Shown here: positions 6,143-13,049 of the stretch, piece after piece | Position numbering within the stretch: the stretch's first letter is position 1 | How the letters are laid out: each line of letters begins with the position of its first letter | NCBI GenBank assembly: GCA_014729025.1 | Contig: WJKP01000033.1 | Coordinates: 1 to 32,423 of the forward strand | DNA: 32,423 nucleotides | Direction of reading: 5' to 3' | From: Candidatus Buchananbacteria bacterium | GTDB lineage: Bacteria > Patescibacteriota > Patescibacteriia > CAIXNZ01 | Position numbers and translations under genes: made by a program | The notes under the pieces: model-generated | Database searches by the model: none | The model's input: the letters and a program-made list of their open reading frames with translations, nothing else | Told to the model about the DNA's origin: nothing

Positions 6143-6854
6143 ATAGGGGGTATAACATACCGCCAAAAGTAAAAAGCAAGTTCCAGCTTTCTATTTTTGT
6201 CTCATACCCGTCAAATTCAGGCTGGTACCTTTCATAACTTAGCCCTAAACCAAAGTACTTTAAGTCAACACCAAGATAATAACGTTGGCCAAAACCTGTC
6301 CAGGTATTTGTGTCAACTCTATCCCATTCTCCCCAGCGATCATGTCCAGTAACCAGGGTAAATTGATTATACGGGAACCCCATTTCAATAACTACAGGCC
6401 AGATCGTTATTCCAATAGTAGGATTTAGGATATACCAAGCTGGTAAGAGTTGTGCATAAGCATAAGATTCGCCGCCATAATCACAGCGCTCAGTCTCAAA
6501 AAGTCCAGAGCGGTAAGCATCGACAGCCATAATATTAAGACCCAGGTCTGTACCGGCTTGCATAGTAAATGGAATAGGAAGATCAAAATAAAAGCGAAGT
6601 TTCAGTCGGCAGTTAATGCCCCAGCCTTCATCAAAATCAACTTTGGTACTACCTGTCGGGCTATCAGCCGGATGAGCATTAACCGTTAAAAGTTCATCTG
6701 AGAAATCAAATTGATAATAATTTATTTCAGCTGCCAAATTAAAAGAAAAGCCGAAAAATTCATTTAAATGAATCATATTTTGACTCGCATTTGATGATAA
6801 TGGCCAGAGCCCCATTATGCATAGCAGAAAAACTCCCAAGCTCATTTTTTTCAT
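6141..6854 (-). CDS. Secreted beta-rich protein resembling an outer-membrane barrel
   Basis: Start chosen at 6854, where AAAGGAGGG sits eight bases before the ATG. The longer track start lies upstream of this SD and overlaps the promoter. The 237-residue product begins MKKMSLGVFLLCIMGLWPL and ends its signal at SNAS, a clear Sec signal peptide. The mature part alternates polar and aromatic/hydrophobic residues (RYYLGVDLKYFGLGLSYERY), is rich in Tyr, Trp and Gly, and has few Lys, like a membrane beta-barrel. I do not recognise the family. Codon use is visibly less AT-biased than neighbours, and the strong SD is unusual here, so recent acquisition is likely. In a monoderm CPR cell a barrel would be unexpected. 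Confidence 0.65.
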   Translation of the reverse strand: MKKMSLGVFLLCIMGLWPLSSNASQNMIHLNEFFGFSFNLAAEINYYQFDFSDELLTVNAHPADSPTGSTKVDFDEGWGINCRLKLRFYFDLPIPFTMQAGTDLGLNIMAVDAYRSGLFETERCDYGGESYAYAQLLPAWYILNPTIGITIWPVVIEMGFPYNQFTLVTGHDRWGEWDRVDTNTWTGFGQRYYLGVDLKYFGLGLSYERYQPEFDGYETKIESWNLLFTFGGMLYPL

Positions 6855-6897
6855 TTCATACCCTCCTTTTTTGTCTTCAATTTTAAAAATACTTATT

Positions 6898-6926
6898 AAT
6901 TTAATACGCTTTTTTAAAAAAGTCAA
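6898..6926 (-). promoter_or_regulatory. Promoter of the secreted protein gene
   Basis: TTGACT (6926-6921), a 17-base spacer and TAAATT (6903-6898) on the minus strand. Start near 6891, leader about 37 bases. It lies just after the terminator of the preceding unit. Confidence 0.55.
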
Positions 6927-6939
6927 TTAATTTTAATTA

Positions 6940-6974
6940 AAAAAGCCGCCCGTAGCATCATTGGGCGGCTTTTT
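6940..6974 (-). terminator. Terminator of the multi-SD transcript
   Basis: GCCGCCC/GGGCGGC stem (6945-6951 with 6963-6969) followed on the minus strand by TTTTTTAATT. The plus side also has a short T-run. Confidence 0.85.
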
Positions 6975-7129
6975 ACGGAGAGGATCTCTCCTAAGGCAGC
7001 GCTAAGTTGTAAAAATTTTGCTAATAACCATCAGCTGTCGATGGTTGAACTGTTGTTCTTATGATTGATCCCCGCTTGTATCTGGATCAATCGCAGGTAA
7101 CCCCCTGATCTTTCCTGCTGGGGAGATAA

Positions 7130-7147
7130 TTGGATCACCTCCTTTAG
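7130..7147 (+). other. Sequence identical to a typical 16S rRNA 3' end
   Basis: The plus strand reads TTGGATCACCTCCTTTA, the usual bacterial 16S 3' tail including the anti-SD. Equivalently, the minus strand carries an extended SD that complements far more than the usual 4-8 bases. The rest of a 16S gene is absent. Confidence 0.6.
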
Positions 7148-7215
7148 GAAAGTTGCTGGTTGAATTTCAATCGGCCTCCTTTTTTCTTTGATTTTAAGTA
7201 GAGCGCTTTTATCAT
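7144..7215 (-). CDS. Tiny basic ORF B (23 residues)
   Basis: Too short for the ORF track. GAGGAGG ends six bases before the ATG and overlaps the stop codon of ORF A, which suggests coupled translation. The peptide has seven Lys/Arg (including KSKKKGGRLK) and no Asp or Glu. Its stop TAA runs directly into the next AAAGGAGG. Unknown function; may be a leader peptide or a spurious ORF. Confidence 0.4.
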   Translation of the reverse strand: MIKALYLKSKKKGGRLKFNQQLS

Positions 7216-7225
7216 TTACACCTCC

Positions 7226-7333
7226 TCAGTTGGTGTGTTGTGGCTTTTGGGATCTTTTTGTTTTGGCAAAAATAGCCTGGATTTTCATTTGTTGATACCA
7301 AAAAGCCCTTGACTTCAAATGCCCATACCTCAT
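7226..7333 (-). CDS. Tiny basic ORF A (35 residues)
   Basis: Too short for the ORF track. A textbook GAAGGAGG lies six bases before the ATG. The peptide begins MRYGHLKSRAFWYQQ, has eight Lys/Arg and no acidic residue. The TGA stop overlaps the SD of ORF B. It is the first gene after a promoter with TTGAAA and TAAAAT boxes. It has no clear signal peptide or TM helix. Translation is likely from the SD; function is unknown. Confidence 0.45.
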   Translation of the reverse strand: MRYGHLKSRAFWYQQMKIQAIFAKTKRSQKPQHTN

Positions 7334-7367
7334 TAATACCTCCTTCAAGTAAGATTATCTTATTTTT

Positions 7368-7396
7368 ATTTTAATATAATTTAGCTAAGCTTTCAA
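7368..7396 (-). promoter_or_regulatory. Promoter of the multi-SD transcript
   Basis: TTGAAA (7396-7391), a 17-base spacer and TAAAAT (7373-7368) on the minus strand, just after the ychF stop codon. Start near 7361. Confidence 0.5.
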
Positions 7397-7400
7397 ATTT

Positions 7401-8480
7401 TTATTTGGCAAAATGAAATAAAACCACATCACCGTCTTTAATTACATAATCTTTGCCTTCCATTTTAGCTACACCTTTTTCTCTGGCATTAGCCCAGCCT
7501 TGATTGGCAACAAACGTTAAATAAGGCACTACTTCAACTCGAACAAACCCGGCTTCAAAATCAGAATGAATTTTACCAGCTGCCTGAGGCGCTTTTGTTC
7601 CTTCAATAATTTGCCAAGAACGAGTCTCTTTTTCCCCTGTAGTTAGCATAGAAATATAATCAAGTAGCTGGTAACCCGCAATAATCATTTTTTCCAGGCC
7701 GGTTTGTTTAATATTTAAATCAGCTAAATAAGCTTTAGCTTCTTCATCTGATAACTCAGTTAATTCTTCTTCCATTTTACCGCAAACCAAAATAACGTTA
7801 GCAGGCTCCAAATTTAAATCAGCTTCTTTTAAAATTTGCTCGGTTGTTTTTCCTAAATCTTGCTCAGCTACATTAAAAACATATAAACAAGGTTTTTGCG
7901 TTAAAAATCTAAAAGTTTCAATTAATTCTAATTCGGCTTTAGTTAAATCAAGATTTTTAATTAATTTATTATTTTCCAAATCATTTTTTATTTTAAGCAA
8001 AAGATCTTTTAAGGCAGAATTATTTAATTTTTTGTCTTTTTTGTCCTCCAGTTTTTTATTAATTGATTTTAAATCAGCCATAATTAATTCCAAGTTAATA
8101 ATTTCCAAATCATCTTTAGAGCTAATTTGGCCTTCAATATGAGTGATCTTTTCATTTTTAAAGTGTCGCAAAACATGACAAATAGTGTGGCAATCTCTAA
8201 TATTAGATAAAAATTGATTACCTAGCCCCTCGCCTCTATGTGCTCCCTTAACTAAGCCCGCAATATCAATAAATTCAATGGTTGAGTAAATTTTTTTTTC
8301 TGAATCAGAAATTTTAGCCAGCGCATCTATTCTTGGATCAGGAACTTTAACGCAGCCGACATTGGGTTCAATTGTACAAAAGGGGTAATTTGAACTTTCA
8401 GCCTTTTGTCTGGTTAATGAATTAAAAATTGTTGATTTGCCAACATTTGGTAAACCGACAATTGCGATTGATAATGACAT
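7401..8480 (-). CDS. ychF: Redox-regulated ATPase/GTPase YchF
   Basis: 359 residues, the normal length for this universal Obg-related P-loop protein, which associates with ribosomes and preferentially uses ATP in studied cases. G1 is GLPNVGKST, followed by SNYPFCTIEPNVG, DIAGLVKGAHRGEGLGNQFL (switch/G3 region), and the altered G4 NVAE that distinguishes YchF from true GTPases. A coiled-coil insert spans about 135-190. The C-terminal TGS domain ends GKDYVIKDGDVVLFHF. No SD precedes the ATG; the leader holds a TAATTATTAATTACTA repeat. It follows alr on the same strand after about 45 bases. Confidence 0.97.
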   Translation of the reverse strand: MSLSIAIVGLPNVGKSTIFNSLTRQKAESSNYPFCTIEPNVGCVKVPDPRIDALAKISDSEKKIYSTIEFIDIAGLVKGAHRGEGLGNQFLSNIRDCHTICHVLRHFKNEKITHIEGQISSKDDLEIINLELIMADLKSINKKLEDKKDKKLNNSALKDLLLKIKNDLENNKLIKNLDLTKAELELIETFRFLTQKPCLYVFNVAEQDLGKTTEQILKEADLNLEPANVILVCGKMEEELTELSDEEAKAYLADLNIKQTGLEKMIIAGYQLLDYISMLTTGEKETRSWQIIEGTKAPQAAGKIHSDFEAGFVRVEVVPYLTFVANQGWANAREKGVAKMEGKDYVIKDGDVVLFHFAK

Positions 8481-8525
8481 ATTTTTAGTAATTAATAATT
8501 AGACAAGGTATAACTCGTAATATAA

Positions 8526-9698
8526 TTAGTTAACTATAATACGGCGAATTGATTCAGCCAGGTTAGTGGTAATTACATAGGGAATAGTATTACATAACTT
8601 AGCAATATTTTCAATAGAATTAAGAGATTTTGTTTGATTATTAATAATTATTATTTCATCATGCTCATTTGCATTAGAATTGGTTAAATCACAAATACTT
8701 AAATTCATGCAGATTCTACCTAAAATAGGCAATTCTTGCCAGCCATTTTTTTGCGAATTATAGGCAAAAAGACCTTTATTACTCAATCTTCGGTTAATTC
8801 CTTCATAATAACCAGCCGGAATAATACCTATTTTTATAGCATTGGCGGCATTAAATGTTAAATTATAGCTAATTTTAGCACCTTTTGGTACTAATTTTGT
8901 TTGTATTATTGTTGAAATGAAGCGCAAACTAGGCTTTAATTGGCTAATTTTAGTGTAATTATGGTCATTGGGGTCTAAAGCCGAATAACCGTATAGACCC
9001 AAGCCTAGCCGAATACTATTGAATTCTGGGTCTTTAAGTTTAATTGCCGCGGCACTATTAGCAATATGTCTATATTTAGGTTTAAATCCCCTATCTTTTG
9101 CAATCTTTAAGGATTTTTTAAATAATTGAATTTGTTTTTGAGTGTAATTATCATTATTGGGATTATCAGCATCAGCTAAATGAGTCATTATTCCTTCTAG
9201 ATTTAGTGAGGGATATTTTTTTATTTCATTTAGTATATTAGGTAAATCATTAATTAAAAGTCCTTGGCGATTCATACCCGTGTCAATTTTTAAATGAATA
9301 TTTATTGGTTTATGGGTTTGAATTAAAGCTTTGATTGTTTCCAGATCATAAACAGTAATCGCCAGCTTTTTAAAATTAAATAATTTATAATTTTTAGGCT
9401 TATTATAGCCAATAATTAGTGTCTTACAATTATAGCTTGTTGATTTAATTTGTAAATATTCATAATAACTGTCAACGCAAATATATTTTAATTTTTGATT
9501 TTTTAGAATTTGAGCAATTAGTTCTAATCCGTGCCCATAAGCATTTGATTTTAAAACCGGGAAAATAAAAGAATCAGGATTAAGATCCTGATAGATTTGT
9601 AAATTATTAAGTATAGCAGATTGACTAATTTCAATCCGATTTAATGATTCTATTGTTCGTTCAAGCGGTTTTAAAAAATTATAAATAAATTTACGCAT
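8526..9698 (-). CDS. alr: Alanine racemase
   Basis: 390 residues, a PLP enzyme that interconverts L- and D-alanine for peptidoglycan. The PLP lysine is in VLKSNAYGHG near residue 50. The barrel continues with LKIDTGMNRQG and GIMTHLADADN. The second-domain catalytic tyrosine is in KISYNLTF, followed by GIIPAGYYEGINRRLSNKG (usual GYADGxxR replaced by GYYEGINR) and ILGRICMNLSICDLT (usual GRVCMDxxxVD, with Asn replacing Asp). About 18 basic residues precede the usual start RIEIS, so translation may begin a little later. No SD is visible. Upstream is an AT-rich gap with GAGTAATT-type repeats, then tRNA-Ala. Confidence 0.92.
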   Translation of the reverse strand: MRKFIYNFLKPLERTIESLNRIEISQSAILNNLQIYQDLNPDSFIFPVLKSNAYGHGLELIAQILKNQKLKYICVDSYYEYLQIKSTSYNCKTLIIGYNKPKNYKLFNFKKLAITVYDLETIKALIQTHKPINIHLKIDTGMNRQGLLINDLPNILNEIKKYPSLNLEGIMTHLADADNPNNDNYTQKQIQLFKKSLKIAKDRGFKPKYRHIANSAAAIKLKDPEFNSIRLGLGLYGYSALDPNDHNYTKISQLKPSLRFISTIIQTKLVPKGAKISYNLTFNAANAIKIGIIPAGYYEGINRRLSNKGLFAYNSQKNGWQELPILGRICMNLSICDLTNSNANEHDEIIIINNQTKSLNSIENIAKLCNTIPYVITTNLAESIRRIIVN

Positions 9699-9803
9699 CG
9701 TTTTTTTTGCCTAGCAGTAGTTTTTGTGGATTTTAATGTGATTTACGCTCTAAGCTTATTAATTTATAGCTATGCGCCCTAGTTTTGACCAGGGGAGTAA
9801 TTA

Positions 9804-9879
9804 TGGTGGACCGTGCCGGACTTGAACCGGCCACCTCTGCCATGCCATGGCAGTGTTCTACCAGATGAACTAACGGCCC
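9804..9879 (-). tRNA. tRNA-Ala (anticodon GGC), CCA encoded
   Basis: The cloverleaf is complete: acceptor GGGCCGT/ACGGTCC with the G3:U70 pair that marks alanine tRNAs, D arm GTTC/GAAC, anticodon arm CTGCC/GGCAG with loop ATGGCAT, and T arm GCCGG-TTCAAGT-CCGGC. The 3' CCA is in the gene. The 5' end is only three bases after the stop codon of the CYTH gene, so it is probably processed from a shared transcript. Confidence 0.96.
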
Positions 9880-9882
9880 TTT

Positions 9883-10422
9883 TTAGTCAATAAATAGTGG
9901 CTCATAGCCATATTTTGTCAAAATTAATTCAATTTCAGTATATTTTTTACCAACAATCATGCCACCAGCTACAACCTTTTCTTGTGTAACTTCAGCTAGG
10001 CAAAATTCCGGAGGCATGAATTTATCTTTTTCCTGCTCATTTGTAAATTCAAAATCCACCAAGATTAAACCTGTTAAATCGTCTTTAAATACATCTATTT
10101 CAGCTGTTTTGTTTTTATATTTATAATAATAACGATATTTTCTAGCCCTTTTGCCAGTTAAATTGGAACTTAACTCCTTGAATTCGTTGGCAGTGATAGG
10201 AATTGTAAATTCATGTTGCTGAGAAGCATCATCAAGTATAACAGGGTATTTCTTGCAGATTTCATAGTCATCACCATTTTTTCTGATTCTTAATTTAGGA
10301 TGCTTGGAATTTTTAGGAATATAAATGTCAATAATTTCTTTATACGGTGCTTTAATTAGATTATCAGGTATAAATTTAAGCAAATAAGTCTTTTCGTATT
10401 CAATTTGATTATTTTTTAGCAT
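9883..10422 (-). CDS. CYTH-domain protein (triphosphate tunnel metalloenzyme family)
   Basis: 179 residues with the CYTH N-terminal signature IEYEKTYLL (E-x-E-K), followed by PKLRIRKNGDDYEICKK, RARKYRYYYKYKNKTAEIDVF and LILVDFEF, the alternating charged beta strands that line the tunnel and bind triphosphate and metal. Family members include thiamine triphosphatase, inorganic triphosphatase, RNA triphosphatase and class IV adenylate cyclase. The exact substrate cannot be told from sequence. It is sandwiched between tRNA-Arg (15 bases upstream) and tRNA-Ala (3 bases downstream) on the same strand, presumably one transcript. No SD. Confidence 0.8.
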   Translation of the reverse strand: MLKNNQIEYEKTYLLKFIPDNLIKAPYKEIIDIYIPKNSKHPKLRIRKNGDDYEICKKYPVILDDASQQHEFTIPITANEFKELSSNLTGKRARKYRYYYKYKNKTAEIDVFKDDLTGLILVDFEFTNEQEKDKFMPPEFCLAEVTQEKVVAGGMIVGKKYTEIELILTKYGYEPLFID

Positions 10423-10437
10423 ATACCAAGCCCAATA

Positions 10438-10509
10438 TGTCCCCGCTAGGAATCGAACCTAGATTTAGGGATTAGGAATCCCTTGTTCTATCCATTGAAC
10501 TACAGGGAC
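10438..10509 (-). tRNA. tRNA-Arg (anticodon CCT), CCA not encoded
   Basis: Acceptor GTCCCTG/CGGGGAC, D arm GTTC/GAAC, anticodon arm AGGGA/TCCCT with loop TTCCTAA, and T arm CTAGG-TTCGATT-CCTAG. The discriminator is A and is followed by TATT, so CCA must be added after transcription. It is first in the tRNA-Arg / CYTH / tRNA-Ala unit. Confidence 0.95.
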
Positions 10510-10534
10510 TAGATAATAGTTAATTGTAATTGTT

Positions 10535-10563
10535 ATTATACCGCAATTTTAAGTTTTAAGCAA
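10535..10563 (-). promoter_or_regulatory. Promoter of the tRNA-Arg/CYTH/tRNA-Ala unit
   Basis: TTGCTT (10563-10558), a 17-base spacer and perfect TATAAT (10540-10535) on the minus strand. The -35 touches the parS palindrome. Confidence 0.65.
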
Positions 10564-10590
10564 TAAAATGTTTCACGTGAAACATTTTAT
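10563..10590. other. parS centromere site (ParB/Spo0J binding)
   Basis: TGTTTCACGTGAAACA at 10569-10584 is the consensus 16-base parS without mismatch. The palindrome extends perfectly to 28 bases, flanked by ATAAAA on one side and TTTTAT on the other. parS sites load ParB for chromosome segregation and usually lie near the origin. It is in an intergenic gap between divergent units, where such sites are expected. No parA or parB gene is in the window. Confidence 0.92.
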
Positions 10591-10722
10591 TCTAATAAAA
10601 TTGCAATAGTTTGATTTATTTTACTAATATTATTATAAAAAAAGTGTCGCAATACTTTAGAAATAACTGGTCTAATGGGAAGTTTTTGGTGAAGTTTTTT
10701 ATTTTTATAAATAGTTTTATTT

Positions 10723-10731
10723 TGTTATAAT
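10723..10731 (+). promoter_or_regulatory. Extended -10 upstream of the GT39 gene
   Basis: TGT-TATAAT, with TATAAT at 10726-10731 and no clear -35. Start near 10738, giving a leader of about 57 AT-rich bases. Confidence 0.5.
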
Positions 10732-10794
10732 TAATTTAGCGAATTAATTATATTAAATTTAGCTTTATTTTATTTTTGAGACAATAAAATTTTT

Positions 10795-12234
10795 ATGGAT
10801 AATAAGATGTCAAATAAAATTTTTTGGATATTATTTTTTGCAATTTTTATAATGGGTGCTTTTTTTCGTTTTTATGAATTAGACCTAAAGCCATTGCATC
10901 ATGATGAGGGAGAGGAGCAATATTTTTTTATTGAGCCATTACTAGATGATAAGGTTCTTATTTGGGATTATGATAATAAGGGATTAATTCGGCATTTTAT
11001 TAGTTATCCATTTGTAAGGTTTTTTGGTATTAATGCTTTTAGCCTTAGATTTACTTCAGCCCTAGCAGGTACAATTACAATATTACTATTATTATTTTTA
11101 ATGAAATATATAGGGAAGCAAGGAGTTTTATTGAGTTCGGCTCTTTTATCTTTTTCACCTTTTTTTATATATTATTCGAGACAATATACTCCTTATCCTT
11201 TTGATATTTTATTTCTTTTAATATTATTGATTTTAATTTTATTTTATTTAGATTCAAGAAAAAGAATTTACTTAATTTTGATTTCAATAGATTTGGCAAT
11301 AATCTTTAATTCAAATGTTGAGGCTTTTTTATTATTTGCATTAGTTTTTTTAATTTTTATTTATTTACTTTTTTTATTTAAGAAGGATATATATTTGAAA
11401 ATTTTAACAATAATTAGAGATATTTCATTTTCCTATAAATTAGTATTATTATTTATTTTTCTCTTTACTTTTATATTTTTTCAAACAAGTCTTTTTAGAA
11501 ATTTTAATAATTTATTAAATTTTCCTTATAGTTTTTTTAATTTAGCCAGTAAAACAGTCAATACGGGGCATAATAAAGGTTTTCTATATTATTTTAGAAT
11601 AATTTATCCATATGAGATAGGTCTTTTATTCTTTTGGTTAATTGGTATTTTTAAATTCAAGCGAAATTTATTTTCTAAATTTCTAGTATTTTGGTCTTGC
11701 GCTTTTCTTTTTATTTTTAGTTTAATTCCTTATAAAACTAACTGGACAATTATATATATATTATTTCCATTAGTTTTGTTGGCAGGAAATACTTTTCAGT
11801 ATTTAATTGAAAATTGGAAAACAAAAAGATTATTAATTATAACTTTTACATTATTAATATTAGTTACTAGTTTATATTTTAGTATTGAGCAAAATTTTAT
11901 TCATATAAATGATTTTACAAAAAATAAAATCGGATACGTTGAGACCAGTACAGACATATTTAGATTAATTGATGATATTAATAATTATGTAGATTTAAAT
12001 AAAGATAGCAAAGTATTAATTAGTGCTGAATCAAGCTGGCCAATACCAGCATACTTAAAAAATCTTAAATTATCGTATCAAACGGATTTAATTGGTTTAA
12101 ATATATCCGATTACCCAGGTTATGAAATTTTTATGGTTAATAAAGATCAATTGGTGGGAGAATACCCGGAATTTGAAAAAAGGGAGTATGAATTAAGAAA
12201 AAATTATAATTTAATAGTTTTATATAAAAACTAG
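10795..12234 (+). CDS. GT39/ArnT-like polytopic glycosyltransferase
   Basis: 479 residues with about ten hydrophobic segments, the first at about 8-26. After it comes LDLKPLHHDEG, the first-loop acidic motif of GT-C enzymes (dolichyl-phosphate-mannose transferase/ArnT/Agl23-like), which take a sugar from a polyprenyl-phosphate donor. INAFSLRFTSALAG and a long C-terminal extracytoplasmic part (about 370-479) agree with this. The acceptor is unknown. It is followed by a DPM-like GT2 that could make the lipid-linked donor, and then a methyltransferase. The reading frame is extremely AT-rich. Two in-frame ATGs (1 and 5) are possible starts; no SD decides. Confidence 0.8.
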   Translation: MDNKMSNKIFWILFFAIFIMGAFFRFYELDLKPLHHDEGEEQYFFIEPLLDDKVLIWDYDNKGLIRHFISYPFVRFFGINAFSLRFTSALAGTITILLLLFLMKYIGKQGVLLSSALLSFSPFFIYYSRQYTPYPFDILFLLILLILILFYLDSRKRIYLILISIDLAIIFNSNVEAFLLFALVFLIFIYLLFLFKKDIYLKILTIIRDISFSYKLVLLFIFLFTFIFFQTSLFRNFNNLLNFPYSFFNLASKTVNTGHNKGFLYYFRIIYPYEIGLLFFWLIGIFKFKRNLFSKFLVFWSCAFLFIFSLIPYKTNWTIIYILFPLVLLAGNTFQYLIENWKTKRLLIITFTLLILVTSLYFSIEQNFIHINDFTKNKIGYVETSTDIFRLIDDINNYVDLNKDSKVLISAESSWPIPAYLKNLKLSYQTDLIGLNISDYPGYEIFMVNKDQLVGEYPEFEKREYELRKNYNLIVLYKN

Positions 12235-12344
12235 ATATAATAAGTGAAGATATTAATAAAATTTATATAAGTTTGAAGATATTGCCTAAATAGTCTATTA
12301 TAATGATATATTTGATTTTATATCTATTTAATAAATAAGTTTAT

Positions 12345-13049
12345 ATGGATAATAAAATATTGCTAGCACTACCAGTTTATAATGAAGAAAAAGTATTAGA
12401 AAAATCAGTTTTAAAACTCTATAATTATTTTAAAAATAATATTAAGGATGATTGGCAGATAGTTATTGTTAATAATGCCTCAATTGATAAAACAAAAAAA
12501 GTTGCGGATTCTTTAGCTCAAAAATTTTTAAAAGTTGATTCTTTAAATCTAGAAGATAAGGGCAGGGGTAATGCTTTAAAAAATGTTTGGCAAAAATATG
12601 AAGCAGATATTTATGCTTATTGTGATATTGATTTAGCTACAGATATTTTTGCTTTTAAAAAATTATTTAATAGTATTATTAATGGTAGCGCTAATATTGC
12701 AATTGGAGCCCGGTATATTAAAGGTTCTCAAACAAAAAGAACACTTAATCGTTTAATTTATTCAAAAGTTTATATTTTTTTAGTTAGATTATTTTTCCCA
12801 ACAAAAATAAAAGATTTTCAGTGTGGTTTTAAGGCTGTTGATAAAAAAACAGTTTCAGAAATATTACCCTTAGTCAAAGATAAAGAATGGTTTTTTGATA
12901 CAGAACTTTTATTAATAGCTGAAAAAAATGATTTTAAAATTAAAGAGATTGCGGTTCAATGGAAAGAAAATCCTGAAACAAAAGTTAAGTTTATTAGGAC
13001 AATATATGATTATATTGAAAATTTAATTAAGTTTAAAAAATATTATTGA
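12345..13049 (+). CDS. GT2 family glycosyltransferase, polyprenyl-phosphate sugar synthase-like
   Basis: 234 residues with a single GT-A fold and no C-terminal TM pair. Motifs: LPVYNEEKVLEKSV at the N-terminus, VNNASIDKT, GRGNALK, and the metal-binding YCDIDLATD (D-x-D type) near residue 90, then GARYIKGS and FQCGFKAVDK. These match dolichol-phosphate mannosyl/glucosyltransferases (DPM1/GtrB-like), which charge a lipid phosphate with a sugar at the cytoplasmic face. Next to the GT39 gene, it probably supplies the donor. Its stop overlaps the next start by one base (TGATG). Confidence 0.85.
   Translation: MDNKILLALPVYNEEKVLEKSVLKLYNYFKNNIKDDWQIVIVNNASIDKTKKVADSLAQKFLKVDSLNLEDKGRGNALKNVWQKYEADIYAYCDIDLATDIFAFKKLFNSIINGSANIAIGARYIKGSQTKRTLNRLIYSKVYIFLVRLFFPTKIKDFQCGFKAVDKKTVSEILPLVKDKEWFFDTELLLIAEKNDFKIKEIAVQWKENPETKVKFIRTIYDYIENLIKFKKYY

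Larger units (their letters stand above)
6975..7361 (-). other. Multi-SD transcript: two tiny basic ORFs and a structured 3' half
   Basis: The minus strand here carries GGAGG four times in about 210 bases (near 7340, 7221, 7174 and 7138). The first two precede short ORFs. The third lies inside the second ORF, before an in-frame TTG. The fourth is TAAAGGAGGTGATCC with no ATG after it. The 3' half folds readily: GCAGG/CCTGC, GATTGATCC/GGATCAATC (9 pairs), CCATC/GATGG and GGAGAG/CTCTCC, then the terminator. A promoter lies at 7368-7396. GC is higher than in flanking genes. No known family was recognised. It may be a regulatory RNA, a peptide operon, or both. Confidence 0.5.

Noticed and set aside
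6855-6926. 24-residue extension of the secreted protein
   Set aside because: It overlaps the promoter and masks a clear signal peptide that starts right after AAAGGAGGG at 6854.
6945-7180. A remnant of an rRNA operon, because of the 16S-like 3' tail
   Set aside because: Only about 17 bases match; the preceding bases do not follow helix 45 or any other 16S part, so it is not a ribosomal gene fragment.
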